A stretch of DNA of 64,000 nt from Streptomyces sp. TN58. Its GTDB lineage: Bacteria; Actinomycetota; Actinomycetes; Streptomycetales; Streptomycetaceae. The position numbers and the translations under genes are program-made. Under the pieces are notes generated by a model that searched no databases, was not told the origin of the DNA, and saw only the letters and a program-made list of their open reading frames with translations. Positions within the stretch are counted from its first letter, which is position 1; the number at the start of each line of letters is the position of its first letter. Location: the NCBI RefSeq assembly GCF_001941845.1, contig NZ_CP018870.1:1638501-1702500 (forward strand). The letters are read 5' to 3'. Below, piece by piece: positions 36,942-47,116 of this stretch.

Positions 36942-38918
36942 TCAGTCGGATCCACTACGGATTTCGCAGGCTGCGGGGTCGTCTCCCAGCAATCTGTCTG
37001 CCGCGGAGCGGTGCAGTCGCGCGGCCGCCGGGTCTCCCAGACGGTCCAGCGTGTCGGCCAGCCGGACCTGCAGCGCGGCCTGAAGCCGCTGGTCGCCGGC
37101 CCTGCGCGCCAGCTCGACGGCCTCGCGGCAGGTGTGCAGGGACTCCTCGGGCCGGCCGGCGTACTCCTGGACCCGTGCCATCTCGCTCAACGCCTTGGCC
37201 TGCCCCGGCACATCGGCGAGTTTCCGGTGGCCCGCGGCGGCCGCCCGCCAGCTGCGCAGCGCGTCGCCGTACCGGCCCGCGTACGTGTGGACGTTGCCGA
37301 GCCGCCCGTACAGCCGGGCCTCGTCCGCCCGCTCCCCCCGCGAGAGGGCCTGCGCGAGCGCCCGGCCGAACCAGTCGGCGGCCCGGTGCCAGTCCCCCAG
37401 CTCCTGGTAGGCGCCGCCGACGGATTCCATCGCGCGCCCGGTCGCGTACGGGTCGTTCGCGGCCCTCCCGGCGTCCAGCGCGGCCCGGTAGCGCTCCAGG
37501 GCCTCCTGGGTGCGGCCGGTCTCGGCGTCGAGGTCGGCCAGGTTCAGCAGCGCGGCGGCCTGCTCCCGGTGCAGGCCGCGGCGCTCGGCCACGTCGAGGA
37601 CGAGGCGGTGCAGCCCGTAGAGCTCGGGGGCGGCCGCCGCGGTGCCCCGGTGGTCCGCGAGGGCCCGTACCAGCGCCGCGACGAGACGGCGGGCCAGGGT
37701 GTCCAGGTCGCCGTCGGCCACCGCCAGGGAGGCGGCTGCGCAGAGGGCCGGCAGCCGGGAGTCCAGCCATACGGCGGCGGCCCGCCGGTCGGGGAACCGC
37801 AGGGCGCGCGGGAGGCCGTCCATCAGCTCCTGGAGGTCGGTGTCGAGCTCGTCTCCCTCGGCGGCCGCCATGGCCCGGCAGGAGTGCAGCAGCCGGACGG
37901 TCCGCTCCAGCATCCTGGCGCGGGCCAGCTGGACCTCGGCGGGGCGCTCCTTCGTCTCCAGCAGGGCCTGGAGCATCGGCGCGAGGCAGCCGGGCAGCAG
38001 GAACAGGCCGTCGGGGGCGTTCCGGACCAGTCCCAGCCCGGCGAAGTCGTCCAGCGTGGACTGGGCGGCGGCCACCGAGCAGCCGGCCAGCGCGGAGGCG
38101 GTGTGCGAGTCGACGAGGCCGGCGGGTGCCAGGGGCAGCAGGCGCAGGGTGCGCTGGGCGGGCTGCGGCAGGGAGTCGTAGACGAGCCGGAAGGCACGGC
38201 CGAGCGGCCCTCCGGCCCCGGCGGGCATGTCGTGGAGCTGCTTGGCCACGTCGGCGACGGCCGCCTTGGGGCGGGCCGCGAGCCAGCCGCCGACGAGTTC
38301 GAGGGCGGCGGGCTGGCCCCCGCAGGCCTCGACGAGGGTTTCGGCGGCCCGCGGGTCGGTGGTGACGCGGGTGTCGCCGATGCGGCGGGCGAGCATCCCG
38401 ACGGCGGAGACGGTGTCCAGCCCGCCGAGGGTGCAGGGGCGCACGTCGGGGATGCCCGTGAGCGGGCCCTCGGCGGTGACCACGACGAGGCAGTCGGGCG
38501 TGTCCGGGAGCAGGGCGTCGACCTGGTGCGGATCGGCCGCGTCGTCGATCAGGACGATCGCCCGCCGGTCCTGGAGGGCGGTGCGCAGAGTGGAGCTGAG
38601 CTCGTCCTCGCCGGCGCCGGGCGGAGTGGGCCGCCCCAGTGCCGCCAGCAGGCCGCGCAGGACCCGCTCGGTCGCGACGGTCTGCCCGCCGGGGGCGGTG
38701 AGCCGGGTGCGCAGCACGCCGTCGGGGTACTGGTCGGCGACCTCGCGTACGAAGGTCTCGGCGAGGGCGGTGCGGCCGGATCCGGGGCGGCCGGCGACGA
38801 GCAGCACCCGTGCCCGGGGGGCCTTGGCCTTGCGGCCCGAGAGGGTGTCGAGCCCGGTCCGCGCGATGTCCTCGCGCAGCTCCTTGAGCTCACGCCGCCG
38901 ACCGACGAAATCCGTCAC
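36942..38918 (-). CDS. NB-ARC/AfsR-like ATPase with TPRs (no DNA-binding domain)
   Basis: A 658-residue STAND NTPase starting at GTG 38916-38918 behind GAGAGGAG. It opens with MTDFVGRRRELKELRED; the P-loop is GRPGSGRTAL (about residues 43-52), where Arg-Thr replaces the usual Lys-Ser/Thr. Walker B is AIVLIDDAADP. A winged helix and then TPRs from about residue 430 follow (ALLNLADLDAETGRTQEALE, LGNVHTYAGRYGDAL). It resembles the ATPase and TPR portion of AfsR without the SARP domain. Such proteins are signal-responsive switches. Its signal and partner are unknown. Confidence 0.82.
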   Translation of the reverse strand: MTDFVGRRRELKELREDIARTGLDTLSGRKAKAPRARVLLVAGRPGSGRTALAETFVREVADQYPDGVLRTRLTAPGGQTVATERVLRGLLAALGRPTPPGAGEDELSSTLRTALQDRRAIVLIDDAADPHQVDALLPDTPDCLVVVTAEGPLTGIPDVRPCTLGGLDTVSAVGMLARRIGDTRVTTDPRAAETLVEACGGQPAALELVGGWLAARPKAAVADVAKQLHDMPAGAGGPLGRAFRLVYDSLPQPAQRTLRLLPLAPAGLVDSHTASALAGCSVAAAQSTLDDFAGLGLVRNAPDGLFLLPGCLAPMLQALLETKERPAEVQLARARMLERTVRLLHSCRAMAAAEGDELDTDLQELMDGLPRALRFPDRRAAAVWLDSRLPALCAAASLAVADGDLDTLARRLVAALVRALADHRGTAAAAPELYGLHRLVLDVAERRGLHREQAAALLNLADLDAETGRTQEALERYRAALDAGRAANDPYATGRAMESVGGAYQELGDWHRAADWFGRALAQALSRGERADEARLYGRLGNVHTYAGRYGDALRSWRAAAAGHRKLADVPGQAKALSEMARVQEYAGRPEESLHTCREAVELARRAGDQRLQAALQVRLADTLDRLGDPAAARLHRSAADRLLGDDPAACEIRSGSD

Positions 38919-39061
38919 GGATCCGCTCCTCTCCCTGCCTTCGGATGGCGAGCGTAGTTCACGCAGAGCGACGGCCCGTGTGGAGCGCGGCGGGTAAATC
39001 CCCCGATCGGATCAGCGGATGGTCGGCTTTTTCGCCGTGTCGACGGCGCGGCGTCCGTCGG

Positions 39062-39694
39062 CTACGCCTCGTACGGGCGGGCCGGCCAGGGGGCGGCGGC
39101 GGGGCGGAGGGCGTCGACGCCTCCCTCGGAGGCCAGCGCGGCGGAGAGCGCGAGCACGCCCGTCACCAGGCCCGCGTTGCCCAGCTCGCCAGCCAGGACG
39201 CCCCGTACGAGCTCGGCCAGCGGCACCCACGCCACCTCCATGTCCGCCTCCTCCGAGCCGGTCTCGGCGTACCGCTCGCCGTCCGCCTCCGAGACGCCCC
39301 GGGCGAGGAAGACCCGGACCGCCTCGTCCGACCCGCCGGGGGAGGCGTAGAAGTCGGCGAGCACCCGCCAGTCGTCGGCCTTGGCGTGCGCCTCCTCGTA
39401 CAGCTCGCGCTGCGCGCCGAGCAGCGGGTTCTCGCCGGGGACGTCCAGCAGGCCGGCCGGGAGCTCCCACAGCCGCCGGCGCACCGGGTGGCGGTACTGG
39501 CTGAGGACCAGCACCCGCCCCTCCTCGTCCAGTGCGAGCACGCACACGGAGCCGGGGTGCACCTGGTAGTCGCGGCGGACCGTCGAACTGTCCGGCATCC
39601 GGACCACGTCGGAGTTCACCGACGTCTTCGCCCCCTCGAAGGGCCTCCGGGTCGACAGGGTCTCCCAGGTTTCCGACGTGTCCTTGATGTTCAT
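39062..39694 (-). CDS. NUDIX hydrolase, ADP-ribose pyrophosphatase type
   Basis: A 210-residue enzyme with GGAGG nine bases before ATG 39692-39694. The Nudix box starts at AGLLDVPGENPLLGAQREL and ends with YEEAH, so the REUXEE part reads RELYEE. Upstream is VRRDYQVHPGSVCVLALDEEG, and WELPAG and FYASPGGSDEAV are typical of ADP-ribose pyrophosphatases, which cleave ADP-ribose to AMP and ribose 5-phosphate. It lies directly downstream of pyrG, from which a terminator separates it. Confidence 0.9.
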   Translation of the reverse strand: MNIKDTSETWETLSTRRPFEGAKTSVNSDVVRMPDSSTVRRDYQVHPGSVCVLALDEEGRVLVLSQYRHPVRRRLWELPAGLLDVPGENPLLGAQRELYEEAHAKADDWRVLADFYASPGGSDEAVRVFLARGVSEADGERYAETGSEEADMEVAWVPLAELVRGVLAGELGNAGLVTGVLALSAALASEGGVDALRPAAAPWPARPYEA

Positions 39695-39721
39695 GCCCCG
39701 ATGCCTCCACAACGCGCGACA

Positions 39722-39750
39722 GCCGGGGTACGGATCTTCCGTACCCCGGC
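39722..39750 (-). terminator. hairpin terminator of pyrG
   Basis: A perfect 13-bp stem (39722-39734 with 39738-39750) and TCT loop, 25 bp beyond the pyrG stop. Confidence 0.8.
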
Positions 39751-39774
39751 CGCCTACGTTATTGCGTCAGGCGC

Positions 39775-41409
<1,635 letters not shown>

Positions 41410-41913
41410 GGCTGTGCTGTTTCGGAAAGCAGCGGGCGGCGTCGCCAAGAGGGGGCTCCCGTGGTCGCGAGGTGAGGTGCGTCCGGCGCCGGCCACCATC
41501 GATCCGGAAGGGTCTCAGGGGGCGCCGAAGCTGCGGTTTCGGGGCCCCTGATTCGCACAGGCAGACCACCGGTCCACGGGGTACCAGCCTATCAGCGCCC
41601 GGGCCGGTCCGCCTCCGGCCACGCCCCGCCCACGGCTCGCGGCAGAGCGCCGAAGTGCGCCGGGGCGCGGAACCCCGCCGGTCACCCGTTCGGCGGAACG
41701 GCATTCCCCGCGGCCTGGAGAAGATCACTAGGGTGCCGTCATATCCTGCTCGGATATTGCACACATCACCGCCGGGCAGTCCGTCGGACGGCCTAACCGA
41801 GCCGATATACGGAATCATGGGCTCACGCGGAGATACCTGCACACAGGAGACCGCGCATACGCGCAATGCAAGCGCCCTTCGGGGCGGACGTGGCCGTTCG
41901 ACTGGAGATGCAC
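41410..41913. promoter_or_regulatory. 504-bp divergent region between pyrG and the GH15 gene
   Basis: No gene is supported here. An imperfect inverted repeat spans 41515-41551 (TCAGGGG and CCCCTGA as outer arms). A/T-richer stretches at about 41725-41815 (CATATCCTGCTCGGATATTG, GATATACGG) may contain the GH15 promoter. A 16-codon in-frame extension upstream of the GH15 start (from 41866) is not convincing. Confidence 0.45.
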
Positions 41914-43719
41914 GTGTCCGGGCGCATCGAGGATTACGCACTGATCGGGGACATGCAGACCGCAGCACTGGTCTGCCGGGACGGGGCGGTGGACTGGCTG
42001 TGCCTGCCCCGCTTCGACTCCCATGCCGTGTTCGCGAGCATCCTCGGCACGGAGGATCACGGGTTCTGGCGGATCGGGCCGGTCTTCCCGGCCGGCTCCG
42101 AGGCCCCGCGTGCCACCCGCCGCCGCTACCGCGGCGACTCGCTGGTGCTGGAGTCCGAGTGGGACACGCCCCGGGGCAGCGTCCGCGTCATCGACTTCAT
42201 GCCTCCGCGCGAGCACCACGCGCCGCAGCTGATCCGCATCGTGGAGGGCGTCAGCGGGCGCGTCCCCATGCGCTCCACGCTGCGGATGCGCTTCAGCTAC
42301 GGCCGGGTCGTGCCGTGGGTGCACAAGGTGGACGGGCGTACGGTCGCCGTCGCCGGCCCCGACTCGGTCTGGCTGGACACCGAGGCGGAGACGTACGGCA
42401 AGGACCTGACGACGTACTCCGACTTCACCGTCGGGCCCGGCGACCGGGTCGCCTTCAGCATCAGCTGGCAGCCCTCGCACCGCGGCGCGCCCGAGGCACC
42501 GGACGCGGAGGCGGCGCTGGAGTCGACCGCGGAGTTCTGGCGCGAGTGGGTCGAGCAGTGCACGTACCACGGGCCCTACCGGGAGGCCGTGGTCCGCTCG
42601 CTGATCACCCTCAAGGCCCTGACCTACGGGCCCACGGGCGGGATCGTCGCCGCGCCGACCACCTCCCTGCCCGAGGAGATCGGCGGGGTCCGCAACTGGG
42701 ACTACCGCTACACCTGGCTGCGGGACGCGGCCATCACCCTCTCCTCGCTGCTGCGCACGGGCTACCGCGAGGAGGCCCGCGCCTGGCGCGAGTGGCTGCT
42801 GCGCGCGGTGGCCGGCGACCCGGAGAACCTGCAGATCATGTACGGGATCGCGGGCGAGCGGGAGCTCGGCGAGACCGAGCTGGACTGGCTGCCCGGCTAC
42901 GAGGGCTCCCGCCCGGTGCGCGTCGGCAACGGCGCCGCCGGCCAGCTCCAGCTGGACGTGTACGGCGAGGTCACCGAGGCCCTGCACCTGGGCCACATGA
43001 CCGGCCTGGCCCGCAGCGACTACGCCTCCGTCCTCCAGCTCAAGCTGATCCGCTACCTGGAGACGCACTGGTCCGAGCCGGACGAGGGCATCTGGGAGGT
43101 GCGCGGCCCGCGCCGGCACTTCGTGCACTCCAAGGTGATGGCCTGGGTGGCCGTGGACCGCACGATCAAGCTGATCGAGAGCGGGGACGCGGACGGACCG
43201 CTGGAGCGCTGGCGGGAACTGCGCGACGAGATCCACCAGGACGTGTGCGAGAAGGGCTACGACAAGGAGCGCAACACCTTCACCCAGTCGTACGGGTCGA
43301 GGGAACTGGACGCCTCCCTGCTGCTGATCCCGCAGATGGGCTTCCTCCCGCCGGACGACAAGCGGGTCATCGGCACGATCGAGGCGATCCAGCGCGAGCT
43401 GTCCACGCCCGACGGTTTCATCCTGCGCTACCCGACGGCGGGCGACGAGGCCGGTGTGGACGGCCTGGAGGGCGACGAGGGGGCCTTCCTCGCCTGCTCG
43501 TTCTGGATGGCGGACGACCTGGCGATGATCGGCCGGGTGGACGAGGCGCGGCGGCTGTTCGAACGGCTCCTGGCGCTGCGCAACGACCTCGGCCTGCTGG
43601 CGGAGGAGTGGGATCCGCGGCTCCAGCGGCAGGTGGGGAACTTCCCGCAGGCGTTCAGCCACGTTCCGCTGATCGACACCGCGCTGCGGCTGACCGCGAG
43701 CGGGGCGTACGGCGGCTGA
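41914..43719 (+). CDS. glycoside hydrolase family 15 protein (glucoamylase/trehalase type)
   Basis: A 601-residue cytoplasmic enzyme. GTG 41914 has GGAG six bases upstream and gives VSGRIEDYALIGDMQTAALV, the common N-terminus of the actinobacterial family. The catalytic (alpha/alpha)6 domain includes PTTSLPEEIGGVRNWDYRYT, WLRDAAITL, MYGIAGERELGETELDWLPG and EEWDPRLQRQVGNFPQAFSH. The last should hold the catalytic base Glu. GH15 members cleave alpha-glucosidic bonds; several actinobacterial ones with this layout are trehalases. No signal peptide is present, so trehalose or glycogen fragments inside the cell are likely substrates. Confidence 0.88.
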   Translation: MSGRIEDYALIGDMQTAALVCRDGAVDWLCLPRFDSHAVFASILGTEDHGFWRIGPVFPAGSEAPRATRRRYRGDSLVLESEWDTPRGSVRVIDFMPPREHHAPQLIRIVEGVSGRVPMRSTLRMRFSYGRVVPWVHKVDGRTVAVAGPDSVWLDTEAETYGKDLTTYSDFTVGPGDRVAFSISWQPSHRGAPEAPDAEAALESTAEFWREWVEQCTYHGPYREAVVRSLITLKALTYGPTGGIVAAPTTSLPEEIGGVRNWDYRYTWLRDAAITLSSLLRTGYREEARAWREWLLRAVAGDPENLQIMYGIAGERELGETELDWLPGYEGSRPVRVGNGAAGQLQLDVYGEVTEALHLGHMTGLARSDYASVLQLKLIRYLETHWSEPDEGIWEVRGPRRHFVHSKVMAWVAVDRTIKLIESGDADGPLERWRELRDEIHQDVCEKGYDKERNTFTQSYGSRELDASLLLIPQMGFLPPDDKRVIGTIEAIQRELSTPDGFILRYPTAGDEAGVDGLEGDEGAFLACSFWMADDLAMIGRVDEARRLFERLLALRNDLGLLAEEWDPRLQRQVGNFPQAFSHVPLIDTALRLTASGAYGG

Positions 43720-43884
43720 GGCGCCCGGCGTGACGGCGGGGCGGCGTGACGGCGTGGCGCGGTGCCCGGCCGGAAGGCGGGACGGCCGGAAGGCGGGGCG
43801 CGGCGCTGCTCGCCGTGCTCCGGTGATCCTCCGGGCCTAGGCTGGAAGGGTCTTACGCCCTCCGTCCGTCGGAAGGGGGCAGCC

Positions 43885-45267
43885 ATGCCTCCCCTCTCGA
43901 AGGCGGGCGCGGCCCTGACCGCGCTCCGCGAGGATCTGTCCGGTGAGGTGTTCGCCCCGGAGGATCCGGGCTACGACGAGGCCCGGACCGTCTTCAACGC
44001 GATGATCGACCGCAGGCCCGCCGTCATCGCCCAGTGCGAGAGCGCGGAGGACGTGGTCACCGCCGTGCGCTTCGCCAGGGAGCTGGACCTGCACATCGCC
44101 GTGCGCGGCGGCGGGCACAGCGTCGCCGGGATGGCCCTCAACGACGGCGGCCTGGTGGTGGACCTGCGGCGGATGCACGAGGTGACGGTCCACCCGGCGG
44201 CCGGTGCCGTGCACGTCGGCGGCGGCGCGACGATGAGCCACCTGGACCGCGCCTGCCAGCCGTACGGGCTCGCCACCACCGGCGGCCGGGCCTCCACCAC
44301 CGGCGTCGGCGGCTTCGTCCTGGGAGGCGGCACCGGCTGGCTGGACCGCAGGTTCGGCCTGGCCGTCGACAACCTGCTGGGCGTGGACCTCGTCACCGCC
44401 GACGGCGAGCTGGTGCACGCGACGGCGGAGGACCGCCCCGAGCTGTTCTGGGGGCTGCACGGCGGCGGCGGAAACTTCGGCGTCGCCACCTCGCTGACGC
44501 TGCGTCTGCACGAACTGCCCCACATGTCGATCGCGTTCCTGCTGTACCTGCCCGAACGCGGGCCCGAAGCGGTCCGCGCCTACCGGGACCTGATCGAGGC
44601 CGGGCCCCCGGAGGCGTCCGGCGCCGCCCTCTACATCACCGGGCCGCCCGAGGAGTTCGTACCGCCGCACCTGGTCGGCCGGCTGCTGGCCGGGGTCCTG
44701 CTGACGTACGCGGGCCCGGAGGACGAGATGCGCAAGCTGGCGCAGCCTCTGCTGGCGATCCCCCACGAGTCCGAGATCGTGACGGCCATCCCGTACGCCG
44801 ACCTCCAGTGCATGATCGACGACCCGCCGGGCATGCGGAACTACTGGTCGGCGGAGTACCTCACCGGCCTGCCCGACGAGTTCGTCGACGTCTTCTGCGC
44901 CCGCGCCGACTCGATGCCCGTCCCGACCGGCACCCAGCACCTGGTCTTCCCGCAGGGCGGCGCCATCGCCTCCGGTCCGGACGACTATCCGGTGCCCTAC
45001 CGCGGCGCGCCCTGGGCGGTGCACCCCTTCGGGGTGTGGGAGGACCCGGCCGACGACGAGAGGTGCCGGCAGTGGGTCAAGGACGTCCGGTCCGACTGCG
45101 AGCCGTGGAGCACCGGAGCGGTGTACCTGAACTTCACCGGGAACGAGGGCGCGGACCGGGTGGTCTCCGGCCTGGGCGGCGAGAACATGCAGCGGCTGGC
45201 CGCCCTGAAGCGGCAGTACGACCCGGACAACGTCTTCCGCTTCAACCACAACATCCGGCCGGCCTGA
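43885..45267 (+). CDS. FAD-linked oxidoreductase, berberine-bridge-enzyme type
   Basis: A 460-residue flavoprotein with GGAAGGGGG before ATG 43885. The FAD-binding PP-loop contains HIAVRGGGHSVAGM, whose His is the usual covalent FAD attachment site. TTGVGGFVLGGGTGWLDRRFG follows; there is a Thr where bicovalent enzymes have the second-site Cys, so attachment is probably through His only. The BBE C-terminal motif AVYLNFTGNEG and DPDNVFRFNHNI are present. Such oxidases act on sugars, alkaloids or polyketides. The next gene is a PucR regulator 21 bp on, which may control it. Confidence 0.88.
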   Translation: MPPLSKAGAALTALREDLSGEVFAPEDPGYDEARTVFNAMIDRRPAVIAQCESAEDVVTAVRFARELDLHIAVRGGGHSVAGMALNDGGLVVDLRRMHEVTVHPAAGAVHVGGGATMSHLDRACQPYGLATTGGRASTTGVGGFVLGGGTGWLDRRFGLAVDNLLGVDLVTADGELVHATAEDRPELFWGLHGGGGNFGVATSLTLRLHELPHMSIAFLLYLPERGPEAVRAYRDLIEAGPPEASGAALYITGPPEEFVPPHLVGRLLAGVLLTYAGPEDEMRKLAQPLLAIPHESEIVTAIPYADLQCMIDDPPGMRNYWSAEYLTGLPDEFVDVFCARADSMPVPTGTQHLVFPQGGAIASGPDDYPVPYRGAPWAVHPFGVWEDPADDERCRQWVKDVRSDCEPWSTGAVYLNFTGNEGADRVVSGLGGENMQRLAALKRQYDPDNVFRFNHNIRPA

Positions 45268-45288
45268 CCCCTGGTAGCGTCCCGCGAC

Positions 45289-46908
45289 ATGGACGACCAG
45301 GGCGGGATCACGGTTCAGCGGGCACTGGAGCTGCCGGGGCTGCGCAGCGGCCTGCCGGAGGTCGTGGCGTGCGCCGACCGCCTGGGCCGCACCGTCCGCT
45401 GGGTGCACGCGGGAGAGGTGCCGAACATCGCCTCCCTGCTCAAGGGCGGCGAGCTGCTGCTGACGACGGGTCTCGGCCTGGGCACCCGCCCCGCCGAGCA
45501 GCGGGCCTTCGTACGCCGCCTCGCGGACCGGGGCATCGCCGCGCTGGTCGTCGAACTGGGACCGCGCTTCACCCGGCTGCCCGCGACGCTCGTGGAGACG
45601 GCGCGCACGGCCGGACTGCCCCTGGTCCAGCTCCACCGCGAGGTCCCCTTCGTCACGGTCACCGAAGAGGTCCACACCGAGATCGTCAACGGCCACTACG
45701 CCCTGCTCCAGCGGGCCGAGGAGGTCCACCGGCGCTGCACGGAGGCCCTGTTGGGCGGCGGGGGCATCCCGCAGGTGCTGCGCATCCTCGCGGACTTCAC
45801 GGGGAACCCGGTCTTCCTGGAGACCCCGGACGGGCAGCTGCTGTACGCGGCGGCCAGCTCGGCCGGAGACCCGGGCGCGGACCCGCTCCAGGTGTGGGAG
45901 GGGCTGCGCGGCCAGCGCGAGGCCGCACCGTCCGCGAACACGGTGGTGGTCGACGTACCGGGCGGCGGCCACGGCACGGGCGCGGTGCGGGCCCGGGTGG
46001 TCCTGGTCGGGGTCTCGGGCCCGCTGCTGCCGGTGCACCGGATGGCGGCGGAGCGTACGGCCGGGGTGCTGGCCGTGGTCCTCATGCAGGCGCGGCAGGA
46101 GGAGGAGCTCGCGGCGCGCGGGCGCGGCGACTTCCTCACGGACCTCGCGGAGGGCCGTATCTCGGCCGAGGACGCGTCGGCGCAGGCCCGTGTGCTGGGC
46201 TTCAGGCCGGGCGGCGGGCCGCTGCTGCCGGTGGTCATGCGGCTGTCGGACCTCGGCCCGTCCGGCAACTGGGCCGTCCTGGCCCGGGCGGTCCTGGAGG
46301 AGCTGTCCTCCACCGGGGTCCCGGTCCTGCTGGGGGTCCGGCCGGTCGAGGGCCGGGTACCGCTGCTGGTGTCGCTGCGGGCGGAGTCCGAACGCACGGC
46401 GGTCGCCGACCGGGTCGCGGCGGCGCTGCGGGCCGGTGTGGAACGCGCCGGCCTGGACCGCGCCGCCGCCCCGCCGGCCGTGGTCGTCGGCGTCGCGGGC
46501 GGCTGGGCGGCCGCCTCGGCCGGTCTGCGGCACGCGGCGGAGACGGCGACGGCGGCCCACGGCCTGCCGGCCCGCCCCTGGTACGACGCCCGCCGGCTCG
46601 ACATCGACCTGCTGCTGTGGCGGCTGCGGGAACACCCCGACCTGGCGGCCTTCGTGGACCGGGCGATCGGTCCGCTGCGGGCGCACGACGCGGCGTCGCG
46701 GCCGCCGCTGCTGCCGACGCTGGAGACGTACCTGGCCCACGCCGGCCGCAAGGCGGAGACGGCCCGTGAGCTGCACCTGAACCGGCAGACCCTGTACAAC
46801 CGGCTGGCGCGCATCTCGGAGCTGCTGGGCACGGACCTGGACGACCCGGAGACGGTCCTCTCCCTGAGCCTGGCCCTCCGCGCCCGCCGCCACGCCACCC
46901 CCTCTTGA
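45289..46908 (+). CDS. PucR family transcriptional regulator
   Basis: A 539-residue protein. The N-terminal PucR domain (ALELPGLRSGLPEVVA, WVHAGEVPNIASLLKGGELLLTTG) spans about residues 6-125. A central GGDEF-like CdaR region follows. The C-terminal HTH is RKAETARELHLNRQTLYNRLARISELLG. PucR proteins activate purine catabolism or other carbon and nitrogen pathways. The ATG at 45289 lies 21 bp after the FAD oxidase gene, so the two are probably co-transcribed. Confidence 0.88.
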   Translation: MDDQGGITVQRALELPGLRSGLPEVVACADRLGRTVRWVHAGEVPNIASLLKGGELLLTTGLGLGTRPAEQRAFVRRLADRGIAALVVELGPRFTRLPATLVETARTAGLPLVQLHREVPFVTVTEEVHTEIVNGHYALLQRAEEVHRRCTEALLGGGGIPQVLRILADFTGNPVFLETPDGQLLYAAASSAGDPGADPLQVWEGLRGQREAAPSANTVVVDVPGGGHGTGAVRARVVLVGVSGPLLPVHRMAAERTAGVLAVVLMQARQEEELAARGRGDFLTDLAEGRISAEDASAQARVLGFRPGGGPLLPVVMRLSDLGPSGNWAVLARAVLEELSSTGVPVLLGVRPVEGRVPLLVSLRAESERTAVADRVAAALRAGVERAGLDRAAAPPAVVVGVAGGWAAASAGLRHAAETATAAHGLPARPWYDARRLDIDLLLWRLREHPDLAAFVDRAIGPLRAHDAASRPPLLPTLETYLAHAGRKAETARELHLNRQTLYNRLARISELLGTDLDDPETVLSLSLALRARRHATPS

Positions 46909-46945
46909 CGCCCCGTCGCCCGGGGCAGAGCCCCGCCACCCCATC

Positions 46946-46966
46946 CAGCCTCGCCGGCGTTTGAGG
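46946..46966. repeat. copy of the dispersed CAGCCTCGCCGGCGTTTGAGG repeat
   Basis: Identical 21-bp word to 33502-33522, here single and just after the PucR gene. It is flanked by GGGGC/GCCCC-rich palindromic sequence. Confidence 0.75.
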
Positions 46967-47028
46967 CGCGGGGTGTGGGGCGGAGCCCCGCGGCGGCGGT
47001 GTGGCGGGGCGGTCTGCCGCCGGCGGGG

Positions 47029-47116
47029 CTAGGGGGTGTCGTCAAACTAGCGTCGGCCTCCCGTGAGGGCAGGGGTGCCCCCGCCACCCGGACGGGGCTT
47101 CGACGACACCCCCTAG
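47029..47116. mobile_element. 88-bp CTAG-flanked palindromic element (MITE-like)
   Basis: A 16-bp perfect terminal inverted repeat (47028-47043 and 47102-47117) has CTAG at both outer ends, at 47029-47032 and 47113-47116. The right CTAG contains the TAG stop of the glycosyltransferase gene. No coding capacity. A target-site duplication of CTAG fits some IS5-group elements of actinomycetes. Confidence 0.6.

Noticed and set aside
43780..43803. Tandem CGGCCGGAAGGCGGG copies before the FAD oxidase gene
   Set aside because: Only two imperfect copies; likely simple GC-rich sequence rather than a regulatory repeat.
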